A stretch of 64,000 nucleotides of DNA from Cinclus cinclus (taxonomy: Eukaryota; Chordata; Aves; Passeriformes; Cinclidae). The translations under genes and the position numbers were made by a program. The stretch covers positions 2,861,194-2,925,193 of the forward strand of contig NC_085050.1 in assembly GCF_963662255.1 (NCBI RefSeq), written 5' to 3'. Of this stretch, positions 23,511 to 35,800 are shown piece after piece. The notes below the pieces were generated by a model. The model saw nothing but the letters and a program-made list of their open reading frames with translations. It had not been told where the DNA came from and made no database searches. The stretch's first letter is position 1; each line of letters begins with the position of its first letter.

Positions 23511-24671
23511 CATTCAAGTTTTCCTTTATTCTTCATTCCTTGTGAAATCACAAAGGTTCCCAAACTTTCCATTACAAACATCTCCATTTCCAGAGTGCTG
23601 ACTGAAGGGTTTCTAGACTTGGCTCCTGCTGTACCATCTGAACTATAACACACATGGACCTTGCTGGCCTTTCATCCACCCTCATGGCCAAAACTCACGG
23701 AAAAGGCACAGAATCTTTGGCTTTTTGGAATGTCCATGTGCCTGGGACCTGTGTGGCTCCTTGATGTAATGGTCAGTGCTGGCTGGGCTGGGGAGGGTGT
23801 GGGAATCCTTGGGATACACAGGGAAAAGCCTGGTTTTTATTAAGCACAGCAGCCTTGGGAGCAGAAGCCACCTTGCCATGGTTCTGCTGTGGAGAGCTGG
23901 GAAATCTCTGCAGGGCTGGAAATTCCCAGCAGCAATTCCACAGCCTGATCCATCCCCAGTGCCCTGAGGCCTTGGTGTTCCTGGGCACAGCATCCTGCAA
24001 GTTTTCCACTTCCTCACTCCATCCATGAGTGCGTCAAACTCCTTTTTCTCTTTTGAGTAGAGCACAGTCTGATCCAAGCACCAAAGTTCCTGGCTGTCTG
24101 TCCTTGTTTTGTAAACTGCTTGTTTTTTTCTTCTTGTTATAAAATATTACAGTTATTTTTTACATGCTTCCAACCATTTGTTTGCTTTTTGTCTTGTTCT
24201 TGGAGCTCCAGCACAGCCGAAGGGACGTTGAGGGGAATGAGCAGAAATGTGCTGGGGAGACTGGGCTTGACCCTACTTGGTTTTTAGCTTATTGAAAATA
24301 ATTGTTGGCAATCTTGGATTGTTTCTCCCTCCCTGTTTCTTTCATGCTCTGGAAATCAGTTGTATTTCAAAACGTTTTGAAGGGGGGGGGAGAGCATTAA
24401 TTATTCTGGGGAAATTGCAGCGATTTTGGCTTTGATGGAAAATTTCATTGCTAATCATCGATAGGAATGGGACTGGGGGGAGGGTACAGCATCAATCCAG
24501 AGCAGGAGCTGTGGGGTGGAAGCACCAAAAATAACTGTTCTGTGCAGCTCAGTGGGAGATGCGGACTTTGTCCCAGCAGTGGGAAGTCACCCGGTGAGCT
24601 CATCATCCCAAAATGGCCGTAAGGGCAGCTCAGTCCCTGAGGATCCTTCTGGAGAATGCCAACAGACCACT

Positions 24672-24885
24672 GAGGGAATGGCTTCCCACTGCCAGAGGGC
24701 AGGGCTGGATGGGATATTGGGAAGGAATTGTTCCCTGGGGGGGTGGGCAGGCCCTGGATCCCTGGAAGTGTCCGAGGCCAGGCTGGACATTGGGGCTTGG
24801 AGCAGCCTGGGCTGGTGGAAGCTGTTCCTGACCAGGAGGGGAGGTGGAATGGGATGGGTTTAAAGTTCCTCCCGATCCAAAGGCC
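24672..24885 (+). mobile_element. CR1 tail in the PANK2-RNF24 interval
   Basis: GGGCTGGATGGGATATTGGG, CCTGGATCCCTGGAAGTGTC and GAATGGGATGGGTTTAAAG show a plus-strand CR1 end. Confidence 0.82.
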
Positions 24886-24917
24886 TCCATGGTTTGGGTG
24901 ACGTCCAGGTGGGATCC

Positions 24918-24935
24918 GGCACTAGAGGGCAGCAG
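24918..24935 (+). promoter_or_regulatory. CTCF-like binding motif
   Basis: The bases GCACTAGAGGGCAGC (24919-24933) match the vertebrate CTCF core CCASYAGRKGGCRSY at all but the first position. It lies between the two convergent genes, where an insulator or loop anchor would make sense. This is a motif match only. Confidence 0.5.
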
Positions 24936-25484
24936 CCCCGCGCCGGGCGGGGATCGGGGACAGCGGGACAGGAACGGGGACGGGACACGGGGCAGTGCCG
25001 CCTCCTCCTTCACACCGGGATCCTGCAGCGATCCCAACCTGGCGTGACCCCAGCTCAGCCACCCCCATGGGCACAATCCGCGGGGAGCTTTTCACCCGCC
25101 GGCTCGAGCCTTGAGGAATAGGAGGAGTGGAACAAAGTGAGCAGGAGGTGGGGGTGGAGCTGCAGCCCAGGACATCCCCCAGCGCTGAGCTGGGAGCTGA
25201 TCCCCTCCCAACCTGCAGGAGGGCGGCAGGAGAGCCTTGGTTGGAGGAATATCCTCTCCTTAAGCAGGGAAGCTCACCCGTGCCGGGATCCTGCAAAATC
25301 CAGCCGCGGGCTGCTGTCCCCATCAGCTCTGCTCAGGGACAGGGGACATGGACAATGTGACCCCAAACCCGCCTCTCTTCCAGCCCTGTGGTCCCTCCTG
25401 TGCTGGGGACATTCCCAGGGTGACAGGGAACAAGTCATGGGGGAACAGAGCCCCTGCAAACACACCCCACTTCCAAAACCTGCT

Positions 25485-25490
25485 TTTATT
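25485..25490 (-). terminator. Polyadenylation signal AATAAA (RNF24)
   Basis: TTTATT on the plus strand reads AATAAA for RNF24. It is the first such signal after the RNF24 stop and follows a long U/A-rich 3' UTR end. Confidence 0.65.
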
Positions 25491-26410
25491 TACATTTCAA
25501 GTCAAATAACATGCAAACTCTTGGTTGTTTGTTTTTTTTTCTCTTTCCTGGTTTTTCCTTAAGAAGAGTGTGATTAGCAAAAAAGACGCATTATTAGAAT
25601 TTTCAAATAGCAATTAAATATATAAAAATAGAGCTTACAAAAAAACCAAACAAACAGAGGAAAAAAAAACAAAACAAAAACCAAAACCAGCGAATGTTTT
25701 AAAAAATATTCTGCTGCAGAATTTGTAGTGTACAAACACGTCTATGAGGCTCCACGCTCCATAAACAGTCCCAGGTTTTTTGGGAGGGGGGGACAGCACC
25801 AGGAGCCCCCCCAGCCCTGCCCCAGGGAAAGCCACTGCCCTGTAATACTGACACCCCCCTCCCCAAACCCCGGGAATGCGACTGCTGAGGATGGCAGGGG
25901 ACACCCAAAATTTGGGATGGTAGAGGTGAGGAGGGTGGCCCAGCTCCCCCCTCGGGCGCCGATGCCCGTGTTTGGCAAAGGAAAACGCTGCCCAGAGACC
26001 CCCGGGGCCAGGCTGGAAGCGAAGGGATGATCCCAAAGGCCGGGATTTGTGCCTGCCCCCCAGGCCATGGCTCTCGCTGCTGCCGAGGCCAGGATGGTGC
26101 CCCTTACAGGGACTCCAGGCCCCTGAGGTAGCCGAGGAAGAGGAGGGGCAGCCACCCTCGGGAGGGTGGGGGGGGGACCCAAACCCGGGCCACCCCACGG
26201 AGCCACCACCGGGGGTGACACCCGGTGCTAAAGGGACACCCACCCGCAGCACGACTCCAGGGGCCAGACCCCATTTCCTGCTGGGAACCGCAAAGGCCAA
26301 GGGAGCGAAGGCGAAGAAGAGGGAGCAGGAACCGGCTGCGACTCTGCGGGGTCCGCCCGCGTCCCGGGGCCGGGAGGTGCCGGACGGAGCTCGGGGGCCG
26401 TGGCGGCGCT

Positions 26411-26482
26411 CCCAGAGGTCGGGGCGGTGTTCCCGAGGATCGGGGCGGTGTTCCCAGAGATCGGGTGTTCCCAGACGTCGCC
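26411..26482. repeat. Short 21-bp tandem repeat
   Basis: Two 21-base units (26411-26431 and 26432-26452) beginning CCC and ending CGGGGCGGTGTT, then a 17-base unit and a partial one. It lies within the RNF24 3' UTR. Confidence 0.7.
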
Positions 26483-26704
26483 GGCTGCCACCACGCCGCT
26501 TCCCGGCGGCCGCGGGGCTGGAGAAGGGAGGTGCTGGAAGAAGGATGCCGTGCCGAGGACGCCGAATCCCCTCCCGGCCCCGGCGGAGGATCCGAGCCCA
26601 GGCTTCATCCCGGCACCATTCGGGGCTGCTCGGCTGCGGCCCAAGTGCTTTGGTTGTGTCCGATTGCCGCGGGCGGGCGCGGGCCGGGCCCGGTACGGGA
26701 GGGA

Positions 26705-26843
26705 CTATACGATGTTCTGGGAGCCGGGCAGCGGCCCCTGCGGCGGGCCCGGGTCCGGTTTCCCGTGCAGCTGCGCCAGCTGCAGCACCGGCATGTTACA
26801 CAGGGGACACACCTTCCGCACCTCCAGCCACTTGATGAGGCAC
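26705..26843 (-). CDS. RNF24: RNF24 last coding exon, RING end and C-terminus
   Basis: The acceptor is CCGCAG. It encodes [18 protein letters not shown] and a proline-rich tail ending SQNIV, with stop TAG at 26707-26705. The exon lies inside a CpG-dense block. Confidence 0.95.
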
Positions 26844-29800
26844 CTGCGGACACCGGGGACACGGGGCGTCAGCGGGGACACGCCTGACATGGCTGGGGAC
26901 GCCCCTGACTTCGGTGGGGACACCCCTGACTTCAGTGCGGAGCTGCAAAAATCCCCCCAGAGCCCCTTTACCCTGCCCTGGGGCTTTGCTGCTGCCCAGT
27001 TCTTAATTCACCATTTGGGTGCCTTTATGTTTTATTGAGATTTTTTTAGGGGGGAGGTTCTCTGTGTATATACAGGGATTTTGTATAGATATGTTTTATA
27101 TTTATATTTCATACACCTACCAAAAAATAAACAAAATATATACATAAAAGGTGTGTGACATAACTATATATTATGTTCAGTTATGTATAGTATAGTGTAT
27201 ATATAGTATAGTGTATATATAGTATAGTGTATATATAGTATAGTGTATATATAGTATAGTGTATATATAGTATAGTGTATCTCTAAAAATATGTACATAT
27301 ATAAAATATATATAAATATATAATTTATATTTATATTTTATGTATTTTATATAATGTATACATAAATATACAGAAAATATAAATTTATCTGTCATATATA
27401 GTATTATAGCTATAGATAATATCTATAATGATATAATATAGTATATAGATACAGATCTATACCTATATAGATATATTGATATATAGATAATACAGTATAT
27501 AGATAATATTATAGATATTATGCAGCTTTAGCATATAGAATATTATATAGTATTGTTATATAAAATACTATTTTTATATATAGTAACATACATTTTAATG
27601 GGTTTGCTTTCTAGAAACCCCACCTTTATAAAATATATATTTACATTTTCCCCGGAATTACAGACTGAGTTGGAAGGGATCCATATCCTCCAACTCCTAC
27701 AAGTGAAACCCCAGATCCCCCAGCTGTGACTCCCCTGGGCTGTTCCCCATGCCCTGACTGACCCAAGGGGTTTTTCCTGCCATTCCCACCCTGGGACGGG
27801 GTGGGAAGAGCCCTGGCCCCAGTGCCCTGCCCACACTTACTTCCTGTGGAAGGCATGTTTGCAGGGACAGATCCCCAGCTCGTCCTTGGGCTTGAACTCC
27901 TCCAGGCACACGGCACAGATCTGCAGGGTGGGGGATGCACGGGGATGGGTGTCAGCGGTCAGGGAACAACATTTGCAAATAAAAACTAACACGTGGATCA
28001 AATAAGGGAATCATGGAAGGGGCTGGGTTGGAAAGGACCTTGAAGATCATCCAGTCCCAGTCCTGCAATGGGCAGGGACACCTTCCACTGTCCCAGGTTG
28101 CTCCAAGCCCCATCCAACCTGGCCTTGGACACTTCCAGGGATCCAGGGGCAGCCACAGCAAATCTGGACACCTTGTGCCAGGGCCTCACCACCCTCACAG
28201 GGATTAAATTTCCCCTAAAGCCTTCCCCAGTTTTGCTGCCCAAGCTCTAGGGTGACGGGCTGAGGCTCGGGTCTCCCTTTCCTGCTGGAAGGGACCATGC
28301 AGCTTCCACAGAACAACCCCAAAGCTGGGATGTGTCTGAGGTTTAGGGTGCAGGGGGATGGATCCACGCTGCTGCCTGGTCCCCGGGACTGAGCTGCATC
28401 CACAGGGATACCTCTGGGAAAAAGAAACGACAATGGGCTGTTTGTTGCCCTGACTATCCCAGGGCCAGGAAAGCTGGTGGCTGCTTTCTCAGCCAAAACT
28501 TCCTTCACCCTCACAGCCAATTCCTTCTGACTCATTTTGGATATCCCAGGGGATTTTGGATATTCCTGGGTGGCTTTCCCAGTCTCCCTGGCCTGGGATT
28601 TCTCAGTGCACCAGGACCAGGTGCAGCTGTTGGGGTCATCCCCTGAGGAACACACACATCCCGAGCTCCCCCAGGGCCCGGGAGAGGCAGAATGATGGAA
28701 AAAGGGGAAAACCAGACCCAGAGACAGGGAGGGAAGAGCTGGGTGGGAGCTTTTCCTCCGCAGGGCTCTGGGCAGCTGCCCCATCTTGTTGGAAAATTCC
28801 CACCCCGACCTCTGCTTTCCAGAAACACTGACTGCGGATGCCAAAACACAAATACCCAAAATGGCATGTTTGTGAGCTAAACCCTTCCAGGCTTTTCCAG
28901 ATCTCAGGGCAGAGCCCAAAAGCTGGGAGAACTGCAGACAGCTGGGAACAGAGGTAGAGGAGGAGGGCTGAGCATTATCAAGGCCATTCCCGGCTCTGGC
29001 ACATGCCCAAATCCCTCCTCCAACCCGTTTCTCACCCCAGGAAGTGCTTTGAAGCCCGTGTGTGACAAAATCCCCACTGCAGGTCGATTTAAGGGGAGTG
29101 GATCAGAACTAGGGGCCTGCAGCAGGGACTGCTCACAGCCCTGGGGCCCTTGGGATTTACCCTGGGGGCTGTGAGGAAGGAGGGGCAGGATAAAACGTGG
29201 GATGGGCTCTGCTGGGGGATTAAAATAAAATAAATAGTGGCTTATGAACAACTGGAGCTGGTGCTGAGCAGATGAGCAGCCTCGTGCCCGGATGTGGGTG
29301 GGCATTTTTGTTATCTCTAGTGGAATAAATAAATCCAGGCCGTGCTTTGACGTGGGATTCGAGCAGATTCCTGCTCAAATTCACCAGGAAAAATGGGCTG
29401 TGAGTAGAAATGCTCAGCCCCAAAAAGCCTGGAAGGTCACGGAGATAAACTAAGGTGTTTCAGCTCTCAGGGGGCGGGGAGGGAGGAGTGGATCTGCCTC
29501 TTCCAGGAGCAGGGGGAGTTTATCCTGATTCCAGTTTTCCCTGCCCAGAGCTGTGCTGGATATTGTCACACCCCAAGGTGGCGGGGCCAGAGGGGACGTC
29601 CCCCCTGCTCAGGGACACTGTTTATACAAGGCCCAGCCTGCCTTGGCCTCCCCTTATTCACAGCTCCTTATCAGTGGGGTAAGAAGAACGAAATAAGTGA
29701 CAATAATGATGCAGGAAAACCCAAGGGGAGCCAGGAGGAGGGAGAGGGTTTGATCCAGACTTTTGCAGAGGATCTTTCCCCATTTCCAAAGCACAGCTGG

Positions 29801-32800
29801 CTGCATGCTTTGCTCCCAGTGGAGTTGGATTTGAGGGTTTGCCCCCTCCCCAAGGAGAGGAAGAGGAGGGTGAGGGAGCTGTTGGTGCCCCAGGACGTGC
29901 TCACCTCATGGAGGTTCAGCTCCTTCACCTTCTCCTTTAGTATGACCTGCAAGGCAAAGAGCTGGGGTCAGGACAGAGCTTCTGCCATGAGCATTCCCAG
30001 GAAAAATCTCCATGGAGGGATCCCACTGAGTGTCCCAGTAGAACTGGAAATCCCCCAGTAAACCCAGCACAGCCAGGGAGCACGAGGGGCCCTGTTCAGG
30101 AACAGGAGGAGGGGAGCTCTGGGAAAGATAAAACCACAAGGACCAAATCCAGGAGGTTTCCTCCCAGATTTAACCCTCCTGGGCCACCACTTCATTTTCC
30201 CTCCATCCAGGCTGAACACCTGGAGAGGGTTATAAATCCAGGATAACTGTGTGTCTTCAGCCCAACTCCACCCAGCTTCCTGCACGGATCAAGGGATCAG
30301 AGACAGAAAATCCCACAAATACTGGAGAAAGCAGGACATGGAAGCAGCAGCCTGACACCCACCTCTGGGTTGTGTTTATTTTAATTGGTAAGTACAGGTG
30401 GGTGCAGGGAAGAGCTGGGAGTGCCATGGAACTGTTCCCTGGAAAAAGCCTGCGGCTTCAGGGATTTGGAACAGCCAGGTCCAAGCCTGGGAGCAGATCC
30501 AGACGCCACAAAATATCAGTTTGGTGACTGGGGGAGTGATGGCATCATTGCTCTGCAGTGGGTGAGGCTGGAGAGGTTGGGATGGTCCAGAGGTGGAGAT
30601 GCTCCCACTGCTCAGGACCTCAGTGGAAAACTGGGAAACTTGTGGATGAGCAGGTCAGGGATGGTCTGAGGGGCCCAGCTGGTAGGGGACAATAATAATC
30701 AGACCAGACAGATCGGCCTAGGTGTCACAACTGCCCTTCGAGGACCAAAAACCTCCCAAGGAGAGGAACAGCACATGGAAAACGGAGGGATTTGGCACTA
30801 GGGAGAAGGGAAGGGAAAAAAAAAAAATTAGAGGATCATCTCACCTGTTTGTAGGCGTAAAGCTCTTTGTGTGCCTGATGCCTGAGCCTGCAATGAAACC
30901 AGGGAGAAACATAAGGTCAGGCAAAAAAAATCAGGATAACCGTAATACCCCAAACAATCCACTTCCCTCCTTTCCAGCTTTAACATGTTACATTGTACAT
31001 TTTCTTTTTTAATTTCAGAAAGGAGAATGGCCACAGGAAACAACATGTTTAGGCAACATCCAGCTTTCCCTGTCGCTGGGAGTGCAACATCTCCATCCCA
31101 AAGCAGGCAACTCCTCCCTTATCCCTCTTTTGACCTCCCTGATGTTCCAAGCAGCCATCACCCACATGGTTAGCAGCAGAAAGAGTGGGTGAGGAAATCA
31201 CAGCCTGCCATAAATCCCCTCAGCTTCCAACTTCTGCTGGCAGCAACTCCACGACTGAACACAGCACCATGTTTCAAGGCATGGGAGTTCAGACTTGAGC
31301 AAAGTCCTGCTCCTACTCCAGCAGCACAGGGAAGGAGATTCCCTGCCCAAAGGTTTCCCACCAAAGCCTCCATCACGCTGCTTGGGTGACACTGGGTTCC
31401 TCAAACTCAGCTTTGTCCTCAATTCTAAGATCAATCAAACCACATCCACTCCTGGAGCAAACTGAGGGATGAAGAGGAATAAGATGGGCCTGTTCCAGGA
31501 ACACTTGCTGCAGTGGGAAGTCCAGCAGGAATTTTTGGCCACAAGTAAAATGGTGCTTCCATCCCTTCCTTCCCCAGTTTCCCCTCTCCAGAGACAGAGC
31601 CAACAGAGAGCTCCACAGGCATCTGCTGGCTGGAGAAACCCATTATGCTCCTAAAATAAATACATTTAAAATTAAAATATCTGATATTGCCTCTCATTGC
31701 CAGATATGGCATTTAATAAAGTGCTTGGAAAACTCAGGAGGGAGGTCTCCAGGGCTGAAGAGTTGGCCAAGGACTTTCAATATGGAGTCAATGTGTGGCT
31801 GCAGGGCTTGGAGAGCTGTAGGAATATTTTCCCCAGCCAGCCCCGAGTGTGATTTCAGATGGGAAACCCCCTTGCCTGGAATTTCTCTTCTCCAAAAATG
31901 TTCTGAAGGCTATCTGAAATCCCTTGCTGTTTCAACCTGGGCTCCTGGGGGGTTTTCCAACCCTGCCACGCTGCAGTGGGGGAGTCATAAAAATGGGATG
32001 GAAAAATATTTCCTTATGCCTCACACCTTCCCCCAAAATGCTGTCAGCTTTAGAGGCTGAGGGATGGGTAAAAATGCACCTTAATGCTGTAGGGAGAGAT
32101 GCAGAAAATCGGCTCCTGAGTCCCAAATTCCACAGGGAGCCATCCCTCCTGCTCCAACAACACTGCCTGGCAGGAACCCGCCTGCAGAACCATGGAAAAC
32201 ACTGCAGCAGGCAGGGAGGAGGAGGAGGAGGAGAAGAGGAGGAGGAGACTGGGGTCTCATCCCCCCAGGCAGTGACCCTGAACAGAAACACGAGCAGAAG
32301 ATGCAGGAACAATAGAGCAAACAGGATGAAACCGGCCCATTCCGCAGGGATCCGGTGGCTGGGAAGGCGGTTATGAAACACAGATGGGGAGAAGTGAGGC
32401 AGGCTGCTGGAGACCACAGACAAGGGAAAACTCGCCTGGAATGGGAAGCAGCATCCCTCTGTATGGAGCACTGAGTGGCCACCAAGGATTTGGCTCCCCT
32501 GAGCCAAAGCCACTGGAACACCTTGGACCAGCGGTGGGGAGGAAGTGACCACCCTGGCCGTGGATCCGCACAGCTCCATGCTGGAAGCACAGACCTACAC
32601 TGCCCTGGGCTGGTGCTGAGCCAGATAGGGAGATTTTCCATAAAAAATTCCTCCCTGGAGGTTCTGGGGAGCAGCACGAGCACATCTGGTGCTGAAGCGT
32701 GCAAGTTCAGCTCCTCCTTGCTCTCTGAGCCAGGATCCTGGGCCAGATGGATGCTGGTGCAGCTGTGGTGAGGAGACCCCGGATCCTGGCAAGCGCTATT

Positions 32801-35800
32801 CCCTGCCCATCCATCCCATCCATCGTGTCAAGTGCTCTGACTCCCGAGGAATTCCTGGCAGATGTCTGACCGAGATAAGGGACCACACAGTGCCTGGCTG
32901 CTGATCCTGTGTGCTGTCACCCTCCCCTGGGCTTTGGGATCTCTTCCTGCAGGAGTGGGAGCTCCCTGCTTCTCTGGGTGACTGAATCACCTACAGCATG
33001 TGAACAACTACGGCTGTAAAATGCACAGAAAAAAAAAATGCAGGTTTACATCTGAGATTTCCATACGAGTTGCTTTATAGTAGGAGTAGAAAGGTCCTGG
33101 GCTCTTAATGGAATCACATAATTGTTTGGGTTGGAAAAGTCCCCTAACATCATCCAGTCTAACCATTCCCCCAGCACTGCCAAAGCCACCACTGACCCAC
33201 ATCCCCAAGTGCCACATCCACACAGCTTTTGAATCCTTCCAGGGATGGGGACTCCAGCACTGTCTTGGGCAGTTGTGCCAATGCCTGACCATCCTTTGGG
33301 TGAAGAAATTTTCCCAGATATCCAATCTAAACCTCCCCATGCCCAGCCTGAGGCTGTTCCCTCTCCTCCTGTCCCTGTTCCCTGGGAGCAGATCCCAAAT
33401 CCCCCCTGGCTGTCCCCTCCTGTCAGGGAGTTGTGCAGAGCCACAAGGTCCCCCTTGATCCCCCTTTTCTCCAGGCTGAGCCCCTTTCCCAGCTCCCTCA
33501 GCTGCTCCTGGTGCTCCAGACCCTTCCCCAGCTGCATTCCCTTCTCTAAACATAAAACCCAACCACTGTGTTGGATCCTGGCAGGTCTGAATGCAGAAGG
33601 AAACAGCTGTAAAAAAAACCAAAACGCATTTGAGGAGTTGTGTACCCTGAACCTCCCAGAGACTTTGAGCAGCTCCAGGCTGGGCAGGGATGAGCCCTGA
33701 ATGACCCACAGCAAAGCACAGAGAGAATTCTGCAGACCTGACCCACAGCAAGGGTGTCATTGCTCAGCTCAGCATCCTTCTGGACTGGCTTTTATGGGAC
33801 CAAAGGCAACACGAGTTTATCACTTTCATTAATTCACCAGAGATCAGACACAACCAGCTGCCTGCAAAATCTCATTTCCTTGTTCTTCCTTTTCATCTGT
33901 AATTTTGCCGAGCAGAGGCAGCAGCCATGAGGGACCTGAGCTCTGACCTGAGTGGTTTGCAACAGCAGAACAGCTTGAGGTTCACCTGAACAGCACACAG
34001 GCAGTAATGATTTTTGTTGTGAAATTCCTACTGGACTCTTGTTTTGTGCCAATCCAATCCAATTAAAAACGTCACTTTTTCTCCACTTGCAGTGGGCAGC
34101 ACAGTCTGTATTGACAGAGCTGCAAAGCACAGCCCGTGTCCTCTCCTTCCCCAGCATATCTTTTATTTAACGCCGTCAGCTCTGTGATTTGGGGTGAATA
34201 CACCTGATACTGGCTCTTCCACACTCCAGACGCCTCCTCAGGTGGGGATGGGGGGAGAGCTGCAGGGGCTGCTCTGATCCAGAGCAGGAGATGGGAACTA
34301 GGGCCTGAGGGTGGTGTCATGAGCTTTGCTTGGAGTTTGCCAAATATTTGAAGATGTGAAGTTATGGGAAAGGGCTATGTTGATGTTGCACCTATGGGAA
34401 AGCCAGGAGCTGCTGTTACCTGCAGAGAATCCCCATGGATGGAAGCAGAGCCCTGGAGGGGACCACCTTGTCCTTCTGTTGGTCTCTCTGCCCTTGCAGG
34501 TGGGTGGTCCTCATCCTGTTGTCCACCTCCAGTGCTTCCCAAACCCCACCAAAACTCAGACTTTTATATCCCAGACGAGCTGAGATTACAGAGCAGCTTC
34601 CGTGGAGGTGGATGTTCCTGGGACACTGGCACAGCTAAAACCCTTCCCAATGGGGGCTGGAGGATCCTATTTTGGTTCTGTTCTGCCAATAAAAGAGCTG
34701 AGGGAGGAGGTCTGAAGAGTAGAGTAGAGTCTCTCTAGGGTTTTGGGCTATAAAGGGATCACTGGATGACCTAATCCAACTCCCCATCTATCATGGGTTG
34801 CTAAATAGCATCTGGGGAACAGGAGCCAAAATGTCTCGTCCAGAAAGGTCCTTGGTCTTGATTTAAAGACGTGAAGAGACAGAGGACTTACCACTTCCTT
34901 GCTGGCTTCTCTCACTGGTTACTCACCCTCTCTCTCTTACAACACGCCTCCAGCTTCTAAATTTAAAGATTTTCTGGCTTGACCTTCCAGACATTACTCC
35001 TTGTTACTCCTTCTTTGGGGCATAACACACCCAGCGAGTGCCCAGTAAAATACTCTTAAAATCCAAACACTCTTCAGTTTTCTAAGTGAGCCATACAGAT
35101 TCAAGCTCCACCTGAGCGTAACAAGTCCTTGAGCTCTCTGAACACCTCTGTCTATTTTCATACACCTTCACAAGACAATTTTCAAAATTGTGGGGCAAAA
35201 AATTTAATATATGATACCCAAGCAGCCCAAATCACCCCTCGGTAAACCCGAGTTTGGGCTCTTCCGCATGTTTTATGAGATTTTGCTTCATGCCAAACAG
35301 AAAAAGAGGTGAAAATTATCAAGTATTTAGAAGGCTGACATTGAAATCTCTCTTCCTTGGTCTACAAGAGCAGGATAAACTATTTTTGACCTGGTGGGAC
35401 TGGTTGCTGTGGTGCGAGGAAAGACTAGGTACCTGTTTTACAGCAACACAGGGAAGGGATATGATGGATGCACAGCGTGCAGGGAGCTGGGGCCAGCTGG
35501 AAAGACAGAGGAGAAGGAAAGGGGATGGAAAAGCTGGAGAGGAGAGTTCTGGGAATGCTGAATTTTGGCTGCCATCACTGGCAGTGTGTTGACCTCTGCT
35601 CCCAGGCACAGGTGGAAGCACAGCCAGCCTCCCATCTTGGGTTATCAGCACAACTCCTCTCCATCACCACCTCAGTTCTCAGGCACTGCATTTTTCCCCC
35701 ACTTGTTTCATCTTTCTCTCCGTCAGGAAGAGTTTCTTCTCTCAATTAGCAGCCCAACAATCTCCCCAGTGGCCCATAAAATAATTAAAACAAGCCCCAA

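Larger units (their letters stand above)
22746..25464. other. Interval between the convergent 3' ends of PANK2 and RNF24
   Basis: There are no exons. It holds two CR1 fragments (23340-23510 and 24672-24885), a CpG-richer patch at 24900-25100, and a CTCF-like motif at 24918-24935. Confidence 0.5.
25465..26704 (-). other. RNF24: RNF24 3' untranslated region
   Basis: About 1.2 kb from the stop codon to the AATAAA. The stop-proximal half is CpG-rich (26270-26704) and the distal half is A/T-rich with poly-U and poly-A runs. Confidence 0.6.
26270..26930. promoter_or_regulatory. CpG-dense block over the last RNF24 exon
   Basis: CpG dinucleotides and GC content are as high here as at the PANK2 promoter, although this is the 3' end of a gene. 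Long open frames on both strands here are a by-product of GC richness. It could be an orphan CpG island. Confidence 0.5.

Noticed and set aside
25972..26887. Plus-strand open frames of 220-287 codons over the RNF24 3' end
   Set aside because: They arise from CpG-rich sequence antisense to a proven exon and are Pro/Arg/Gly-rich with no family resemblance.
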